In this document: positions 7,084-11,720 of the stretch, in pieces
Layout: every line of letters starts with the position of its first letter
How positions within the stretch are numbered: position 1 is the stretch's first letter
Origin: Bacteroidota bacterium
GTDB lineage: Bacteria > Bacteroidota > Bacteroidia > Bacteroidales > Dysgonomonadaceae
Length of the DNA: 11,720 nt
Direction: 5' to 3'
NCBI GenBank assembly: GCA_023418255.1
Contig: JAEZZZ010000009.1
Span: forward strand, 1-11,720
Made by a program: the position numbers and the translations under genes
Notes under the pieces: generated by a model
Database searches by the model: none
What the model saw: the letters and a program-made list of their open reading frames with translations, nothing else
Told to the model about the DNA's origin: nothing

Positions 7084-7956
7084 TTATCCGATTGTGTGGT
7101 TTGCAATTAATTCTTTTATAAACTCCTCGATCTCGATATCGTTGTCGGTCAGCCGTTTGCTTTCTTTCGCTTGGAAAACGACGTTCTCGATTTTCTTCAC
7201 TTTCGTGGGCGAGCCCGACAAGCCGCATTGTTCCACATCGGCATTGACATCGGCAACGCTCCATTCCGTAAGATTGAGATAGGGTCGATTGCTATATAAA
7301 TCAATGTAATCGATGTTTTCGGCTTGACGCTCGGTGACCGTTTTGGCATGTTTATATTTTTGCAGCAATTTGGCATTGCGTGGACGACATGCACGTGCCG
7401 AACCGTTTACGGTTACCAATGCCGGCAGCGGACATTCCACCACTTCCACTCCGTTTTCGAGGCGGCGTTTGATACGCACTTTCTCTTTGCTGATTTCGCT
7501 GATTTCTTCGGCGTACGTAACTTGTGGAATATGCAGCTTTTCCGCTACTTGTGGCCCTACTTGCGCCGTGTCGCCGTCAATGGCTTGACGCCCGGAAATG
7601 ATGATGTCGAAATTGCCTATTTTGCGCACAGCCATCGCCAAGGCGTAAGATGTGGCGAGCGTATCGGCTCCGGCAAATGCCCTGTCGGTAAGCAATATGC
7701 CATCATCGGCTCCACGGAAAAGACCTTCGCGCAGAATGTCGGCGGCACGTCCCGGCCCCATTGTTAATATAGTGATGGTTGAACCGGGATATTGTTCTTT
7801 GATACCAAGGGCTTGCTCCAACGCATTTAAATCTTCGGGATTGAATATAGCCGGTAAGGCTCCACGATTAACCGTTCCGTCTGCTTTCATTGCATCTTTC
7901 CCCACATTTCGGGTGTCGGGAACTTGTTTCGCTAATACAATAATTTTGAAAGACAT
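7084..7956 (-). CDS. etfB: Electron transfer flavoprotein beta subunit, bifurcating-like group
   Basis: A 290-residue ETF beta subunit, first gene of the minus-strand unit. Conserved segments are KQVPDT (10-15), NPEDLNALEQAL (39-50), TMGPGRA (65-71), ADTLATS (97-103) and GRQAIDGDTAQVGP (122-135). From memory of the families, that last motif, with GDTAQVGP, matches the EtfB proteins that pair with butyryl-CoA or caffeyl-CoA dehydrogenases in anaerobes and hold a second FAD. The mitochondrial/FixA-independent type has a DDCNQTGQ-like sequence and AMP at this place. The protein is also longer than the mitochondrial type (about 255), with a C-terminal tail of about 50 residues. It is therefore likely to take part in NADH-dependent, possibly ferredoxin-reducing, enoyl-CoA reduction; this is an inference from motifs. 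ATG 7956 starts directly at the family N-terminus (MSFKIIVLAKQVPDT). Confidence 0.95.
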   Translation of the reverse strand: MSFKIIVLAKQVPDTRNVGKDAMKADGTVNRGALPAIFNPEDLNALEQALGIKEQYPGSTITILTMGPGRAADILREGLFRGADDGILLTDRAFAGADTLATSYALAMAVRKIGNFDIIISGRQAIDGDTAQVGPQVAEKLHIPQVTYAEEISEISKEKVRIKRRLENGVEVVECPLPALVTVNGSARACRPRNAKLLQKYKHAKTVTERQAENIDYIDLYSNRPYLNLTEWSVADVNADVEQCGLSGSPTKVKKIENVVFQAKESKRLTDNDIEIEEFIKELIANHTIG

Positions 7957-8201
7957 ATTAGAGATGAATTAGTTTTTAGATATATTGTGAACGACAAATA
8001 TACATGAATTTTCTTTGAAAACCACATAGACAGATAAAAAACTTATAGAATTGAACTTACATTACATTTAATGACATTCGCTGTTTTTTGCTTTTTTGTG
8101 GAAACATTTCCTTTTATCCAATTGTTATAAAAAAACACTATCTAGAAATCGTTTCATATAAAAGGCTGATTTATCGTTTTTTAAACAGAAAATAGAGATT
8201 T
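7957..8201. promoter_or_regulatory. Divergent intergenic region between etfB and the lipoprotein gene
   Basis: This AT-rich spacer of 245 bp must carry promoters in both directions. The etfB -7 element is at 7995-8002. No convincing TAnnTTTG is seen for the plus-strand gene. The short inverted repeat GGAAA-CA-TTTCC (8100-8111) could be an operator, but arms of five bases are common by chance. Confidence 0.35.
7995..8002 (-). promoter_or_regulatory. Bacteroides-type -7 element for etfB
   Basis: The minus strand reads TATATTTG here, an exact match to the -7 consensus TAnnTTTG, about 40 nt before the etfB start codon. The -33 element upstream is weak (a GTGGTTTT-like stretch near 8017-8024). 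Confidence 0.5.
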
Positions 8202-9248
8202 ATGAAAAAAATATCTTTCGCGACTGCCATTGCTTTTTTAATGCTCCTAAACGGATGTATGGGAATAAAATATTTGACCGTTGAAACAGAAGAGCCGGCG
8301 CAAGTGAAACTGCCCAAGTATATTCGCTCTGTCCTGATTGTAAATAATGTAGTCCAACAACCGGATACAATCGGGCATTATATTTTAAAGCCCGGCAGTC
8401 TGTTTCCACAAAAAAGCAAAGCTTCATCAGACAGCATCGCTATTTATTACACTGAAGCGATGTCACAATTTCTGGGTGAAGAAAACTATTTTTCTTCCGT
8501 GCAATATCTAACCGAGCCGTTGCGAAAAGATAACGATTTTGAACACGAATCGCCCATCGAACCCGAACAGATGAAAAGGTTGAGAGCATTGAGCGGCAAA
8601 GGCGGCACAGACGCCATCATTTCATTGGATAAACTAAATATGGAAACTTCAAAATTTGAACGTTTCGAGCAAGAAGGATACACCTATGCCAATCTTGTTG
8701 CAAAAATTCAATCCACAATAAGAGTATATTTACCCACATTGGAAGGGAAAATTCCTCTAATTCAATATCAAGATAGCTTGGTTTGGGAAGGATTTGATAT
8801 ACACGACAGTAAGGCGATATCTAAATATACGATTCCCACAAGAGAAGAGGCAATGAAAGAGTTGGCCGTGCATGCCGCTGAAAGAATGACCAACATCTTT
8901 ACGCCGCATTGGGAAAAACAAAATAGATGGTATTATACGCTCTCAAACTCGTTGATGAAAGAAGGCGAAGCCTTTGCTAACGCAATGAATTGGCAACAGG
9001 CCGCTGAAAAGTGGGAAGCATATTACAAACAAGAAAGCAATAAGCTGAAACAAGCAAAAGCGGCAAGTAATCTTGCTCTGGCATATGAAATGTTGAGTGA
9101 TTTGGAAAAATCGCATCAATGGATATCAATATCTTATTCCCTTTTTGAGGAAGTTACACGCTACAATTCGATCGAAAGAAAAAGAGCTATGCTCTATAAA
9201 TCAGAAATAGAACGAAGGAAAAACAATGAGAATCGATTGAGTATGTAA
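8202..9248 (+). CDS. Lipoprotein of unknown function, DUF6340-like, helical C-terminus
   Basis: A 348-residue protein with a clear lipoprotein signal peptide: MKK, a hydrophobic core and lipobox LNGC with acylated Cys19. It should be anchored in the outer membrane or to the periplasmic side. Residues about 25-240 form a mixed alpha/beta region beginning VETEEPAQVKLPKYIRSVLI, which reminds me of the DUF6340 family of Bacteroidota lipoproteins; that assignment is from memory and not secure. Residues about 243-325 are almost wholly helical, with alanine-rich amphipathic segments (GEAFANAMNWQQAAEKWEAY, then ASNLALAYEMLSDLEKSHQW) typical of two TPR-like hairpins, so it may act as a binding scaffold. 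No catalytic motif is visible. It is divergent from etfB, with no co-directional partner; rho follows after 303 bp with its own promoter. ATG 8202 is chosen because it gives the full signal peptide. Confidence 0.75.
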   Translation: MKKISFATAIAFLMLLNGCMGIKYLTVETEEPAQVKLPKYIRSVLIVNNVVQQPDTIGHYILKPGSLFPQKSKASSDSIAIYYTEAMSQFLGEENYFSSVQYLTEPLRKDNDFEHESPIEPEQMKRLRALSGKGGTDAIISLDKLNMETSKFERFEQEGYTYANLVAKIQSTIRVYLPTLEGKIPLIQYQDSLVWEGFDIHDSKAISKYTIPTREEAMKELAVHAAERMTNIFTPHWEKQNRWYYTLSNSLMKEGEAFANAMNWQQAAEKWEAYYKQESNKLKQAKAASNLALAYEMLSDLEKSHQWISISYSLFEEVTRYNSIERKRAMLYKSEIERRKNNENRLSM

Positions 9249-9551
9249 AGAATTAAAAAAAAATCACATGTCACCCGACTCTACCCTCTGATTTTATTTC
9301 TAAAAAAAGATGCTAAATTAAGGCTGTTTTAAAAAAAATAGTTTACCTTTGTGTCTAAATCTTCTAAACGATAGAGTGAAAACAAATGAGTTTTCATTTC
9401 AAAACAATTCAAAACTATAATATTATTCTTTTTTGTTACTTACAAGTGCATCCAAAGTAGCGGATGTTTCACAGAACAACAAGACTAATACACATATATA
9501 TATTATAATACATATTTTTTATTTTAAAACCATAACGAATTTACTATTTAC
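9249..9551 (+). promoter_or_regulatory. Promoter and long AT-rich leader of rho
   Basis: This 303-bp gap holds no convincing long gene. TACCTTTG at 9344-9351 matches the -7 consensus, with no clear -33 element, and gives a leader of roughly 190-200 nt before rho. Within it, TGAAAAC (9377-9383) and GTTTTCA (9390-9396) form a 7-bp hairpin. Its loop contains the ATG of a possible 24-codon ORF (9386-9460). The final stretch (about 9490-9545) is extremely AT-rich. A weak AT hairpin, AAAATCA/TGATTTT (9260-9266 with 9289-9295), might end the upstream lipoprotein transcript. Long rho leaders that mediate autogenous control are known in E. coli; control here is inferred only. Confidence 0.5.
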
Positions 9552-11513
9552 ATGGCTTACAACATTATTGAGCTTAACGAAAAGCTTACAACAGAACTGC
9601 GTGTGCTTGCCAAAGAACTGGGTATCAGACGGCCGGATGCATATAAGAAAGAAGAACTAATCTACAAGATACTTGATGAACAAGCTGAACAAGCTATTGC
9701 CGGAACTAAAAAAACAGTAATCGAAAAAACATCTAAATCCAGAGCAAGCAACAAAAAAAATCAGGAAGACAAAAACGACGCAAAAAAGCAAAAGAATCAA
9801 GCAGCAAAAAAAGAGGATGCTACTACGAGTAATAACAAAAAAGACTCCCTTGTAAATAACAAAAAGACAAATACACCCGTATCCAAACCTCAAGACAAAA
9901 AGGCAGAAACAAAAGCTCCCGAAGCGCAGAAAAAAGAGGACAAAAAAACTCTAGTTCAGCCCAAGCCAACGCCTTCAATATCTACAAAAAAACAGGAAAA
10001 AGCGGAAGAGAAAAAAGAAGAAACAAAAGAAGTAAAAGGCGAGACCAAAGAAGCGGGAAGAGTCAATAAAGAGAATGAGGCAAAAGAACAACAATCAAAT
10101 GCATCGAAATTAGAAAAGCCGATGCAATTGGTATTTCGCTCATCTAAACATCGAAACGAGGAGAAGAAAAACGACAAACCAGTTGTAACACTCCCACCTG
10201 TTGTTGCCGAAAACAGCGATGATTCAAACTCCGACGATGCAACAACCTATGTTGCAGAAAAAGAAAAACCGGGCTTGCAAGAACTTATAACGCCTATGCC
10301 CTTGCAACCCAAACAGCAACAGCAACAGCAAATAAAATCACAAAATCAACAAGGAAGTCCCCTGTCAAAAAAAGAAAAAGAACCTACGTACGATTTCGAT
10401 GGCATTCTCACTGCATCAGGCGTGCTTGAAATCATGTCCGATGGATACGGATTTCTTCGCTCGTCCGATTATAATTATATGTCTTCACCGGACGACATCT
10501 ACGTGTCTCAATCGCAAATACGTTTGCTCGGACTTAAAACAGGCGACGTAATTGAAGGGCCTATTCGTCCACCCAAAGAGGGCGAAAAGTTTTTCCCCTT
10601 GGTGAAAGTGGATAAAATCAACGGACGCACTCCCGACGATGTGCGCGATCGTATACCATTTGACCATCTGAAACCACTTTTCCCGGATGAAAAATTCAAT
10701 CTCACAAAAGGACACAACGATAACCTGTCGTGCCGTGTGGTTGATATGTTTTCACCCATCGGAAAAGGACAACGTGGACTTATTGTGGCACAACCCAAAA
10801 CAGGTAAAACAATGCTTCTCAAAGACATTGCCAATGCTATTGCCGACAACCATCCCGAAGTGTATATGATTATTCTTCTCATTGACGAACGTCCCGAAGA
10901 GGTGACCGATATGGAGCGCAGCGTAAATGCCGAAGTAATTGCATCAACATTTGATGAACCTGCCGACCGCCACGTAAAAATTGCAGAAATTGTTCTCAAC
11001 AAAGCCAAACGATTAGTAGAGTGTGGACATGATGTGGTGATTTTGCTGGACTCCATCACTCGATTGGCACGCGCCTACAACACAGTGCAACCGGCATCAG
11101 GAAAAGTACTTTCCGGTGGTGTAGATGCCAACGCTTTGCACAAGCCAAAACGCTTTTTTGGTGCAGCCCGAAACATTGAACATGGCGGATCGCTCACCAT
11201 TATTGCGACAGCACTTACGGAAACCGGCTCCAAAATGGATGATGTCATCTTTGAAGAGTTTAAAGGGACAGGCAACATGGAGCTTCAACTTGACAGAAAA
11301 TTATCAAACAAGCGTATATTTCCATCGGTGGATATTGTGGCTTCAAGCACGCGACGTGACGATTTACTTCTTTCAGATGACATCCTCAACCGCATGTGGG
11401 TGTTGCGCAACTTCTTGTCCGATATGAATTCGGTAGAAGCGATGGAGTTTCTATTGGGTCGTTTGCGCCGTACAGGTAATAATGAAGAGTTTCTCATTTC
11501 AATGAACGACTAA
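9552..11513 (+). CDS. rho: Transcription termination factor Rho with large disordered insertion
   Basis: A 653-residue hexameric RNA helicase that ends transcription by loading on nascent RNA. Domains in order are a Rho_N SAP-like helix bundle (1-43, LRVLAKELGI), a disordered insertion (about 45-280), the cold-shock-like RNA-binding domain (283 to about 360, GVLEIMSDGYGFLR and DDIYVSQSQIR), and the RecA-type ATPase (about 370-653). The Walker A motif is QPKTGKT (414-420, Lys419), where E. coli has PPKAGKT. The Walker B end is VVILLDSITR with Asp500. The Q- and R-loop regions GGVDANALHKPKRFFGAARN and EEFKGTGNMEL are nearly identical to E. coli. Length exceeds the 419 residues of E. coli Rho by 234, almost exactly the insertion. 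The insertion is Lys/Glu/Gln/Asn/Ala-rich and includes six consecutive Gln (255-260; CAG/CAA codons 10314-10331). In Bacteroides thetaiotaomicron a comparable Rho insertion was reported to drive phase separation. It appears to be a single-gene unit with its own promoter and terminator. Confidence 0.97.
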   Translation: MAYNIIELNEKLTTELRVLAKELGIRRPDAYKKEELIYKILDEQAEQAIAGTKKTVIEKTSKSRASNKKNQEDKNDAKKQKNQAAKKEDATTSNNKKDSLVNNKKTNTPVSKPQDKKAETKAPEAQKKEDKKTLVQPKPTPSISTKKQEKAEEKKEETKEVKGETKEAGRVNKENEAKEQQSNASKLEKPMQLVFRSSKHRNEEKKNDKPVVTLPPVVAENSDDSNSDDATTYVAEKEKPGLQELITPMPLQPKQQQQQQIKSQNQQGSPLSKKEKEPTYDFDGILTASGVLEIMSDGYGFLRSSDYNYMSSPDDIYVSQSQIRLLGLKTGDVIEGPIRPPKEGEKFFPLVKVDKINGRTPDDVRDRIPFDHLKPLFPDEKFNLTKGHNDNLSCRVVDMFSPIGKGQRGLIVAQPKTGKTMLLKDIANAIADNHPEVYMIILLIDERPEEVTDMERSVNAEVIASTFDEPADRHVKIAEIVLNKAKRLVECGHDVVILLDSITRLARAYNTVQPASGKVLSGGVDANALHKPKRFFGAARNIEHGGSLTIIATALTETGSKMDDVIFEEFKGTGNMELQLDRKLSNKRIFPSVDIVASSTRRDDLLLSDDILNRMWVLRNFLSDMNSVEAMEFLLGRLRRTGNNEEFLISMND

Positions 11514-11535
11514 ATAGGGATATTCATCATTTAAC

Positions 11536-11586
11536 ACAACTAAGCCAACTAAAACATTATGACCCAGTTGGCCTAGTTGTATCTTT
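11536..11586 (+). terminator. Hairpin after rho, probable terminator
   Basis: Arms ACAACTAAGCCAACT (11536-11550) and AGTTGGCCTAGTTGT (11566-11580) pair at 14 of 15 positions around a 15-nt loop, 22 nt after the rho stop. The following ATCTTTAG is only a weak U-tract, so it may be an RNA-processing or partial termination site. Confidence 0.6.
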
Positions 11587-11587
11587 A

Positions 11588-11632
11588 GTTATCACCCCGC
11601 TTTTGTAGCTAGAGGCTCAAAACGGGGGTAAC
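11588..11632. repeat. Second inverted repeat, imperfect hairpin
   Basis: GTTATCACCCCGCTTTTG (11588-11605) and CAAAACGGGGGTAAC (11618-11632) pair through GTTA/TAAC, CCCC/GGGG and TTTTG/CAAAA with small bulges. It lies just before a truncated ORF and could be its leader structure or one end of a mobile element. Confidence 0.45.
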
Positions 11633-11647
11633 CAAACAAAACCGGTT

Positions 11648-11720
11648 ATGGCAAAAACACAAAAAATTTCTCAATTACAACCCAAATTAGGTTTTACGGA
11701 ATTTGATATTTATTCAAATT
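11648..11720 (+). CDS. Partial ORF of unknown identity, cut by window edge
   Basis: ATG 11648 opens 24 codons without a stop, beginning MAKTQKISQLQPKLGF and continuing TEFDIYSN, then runs off the right edge. I do not recognise the family. The short Lys/Gln-rich start after a structured leader would be compatible with a transposase N-terminus, but nothing seen here proves it. No Shine-Dalgarno-like site is evident, as for other genes in this window. Confidence 0.4.
   Translation, partial: MAKTQKISQLQPKLGFTEFDIYSN

Noticed and set aside
8100..8111. Short inverted repeat GGAAA-CA-TTTCC as a strong operator
   Set aside because: Five-base arms in AT-rich DNA occur often by chance; it is noted only within the intergenic entry.
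9433..9660. Plus-strand ORF of 75 codons overlapping the start of rho
   Set aside because: It lies in the extremely AT-rich leader and out of frame with rho, whose conserved N-terminus fixes the real frame.
10796..10821. Walker A change to QPKTGKT as a sign of an inactive Rho
   Set aside because: The essential GKT and all other ATPase residues are intact; the change is conservative at a position that varies in the family.

Overview
The window looks like a chromosomal segment from an anaerobic member of the Bacteroidota, most likely order Bacteroidales. The reasons are Bacteroides-type promoter elements (TAnnTTTG), A-rich leaders without clear Shine-Dalgarno sites, two lipoproteins, a Rho factor with a large Lys/Glu/Gln/Asn-rich insertion, an IVS-type four-helix-bundle gene, and an IS4-family (DUF4372-type) transposase relic. 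The genus cannot be settled from the sequence alone.

Layout from left to right. (1) Positions 1-392, minus strand: a decayed IS4-family transposase with a large internal deletion and a frameshift, running off the left edge. (2) Positions 539-3751, plus strand: a promoter, then cutC and a multidomain GH20 beta-N-acetylhexosaminidase lipoprotein, 48 bp apart and probably co-transcribed. A strong bidirectional terminator follows (3774-3815). (3) Positions 3834-7956, minus strand: etfB and etfA, a frameshifted four-helix-bundle gene bracketed by GAAGTAA-type inverted repeats, then a long acyl-CoA dehydrogenase. Together these make an electron-transfer-flavoprotein/acyl-CoA dehydrogenase unit whose EtfB resembles the electron-bifurcating group. 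(4) Positions 8202-9248, plus strand: a lipoprotein of unknown function (DUF6340-like) with a helical, TPR-like C-terminus, divergent from etfB. (5) Positions 9344-11513, plus strand: a promoter, a leader of about 200 nt, and rho, which has a disordered insertion of about 235 residues. (6) Positions 11536-11632: two consecutive hairpins, then the first 24 codons of an unidentified ORF that runs off the right edge.

The genes fall into independent functional groups. The GH20 enzyme releases terminal GlcNAc or GalNAc, and cutC travels with it. The etf/acyl-CoA dehydrogenase unit handles acyl-CoA or enoyl-CoA redox chemistry in fermentation. Rho is a housekeeping gene. No complete novel defence or mobile system is visible. 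The most unusual structure is the four-helix-bundle cassette inserted inside the etf/acyl-CoA dehydrogenase unit, with inverted repeats touching its start and stop codons. The IDR-bearing Rho and its leader come next in interest.
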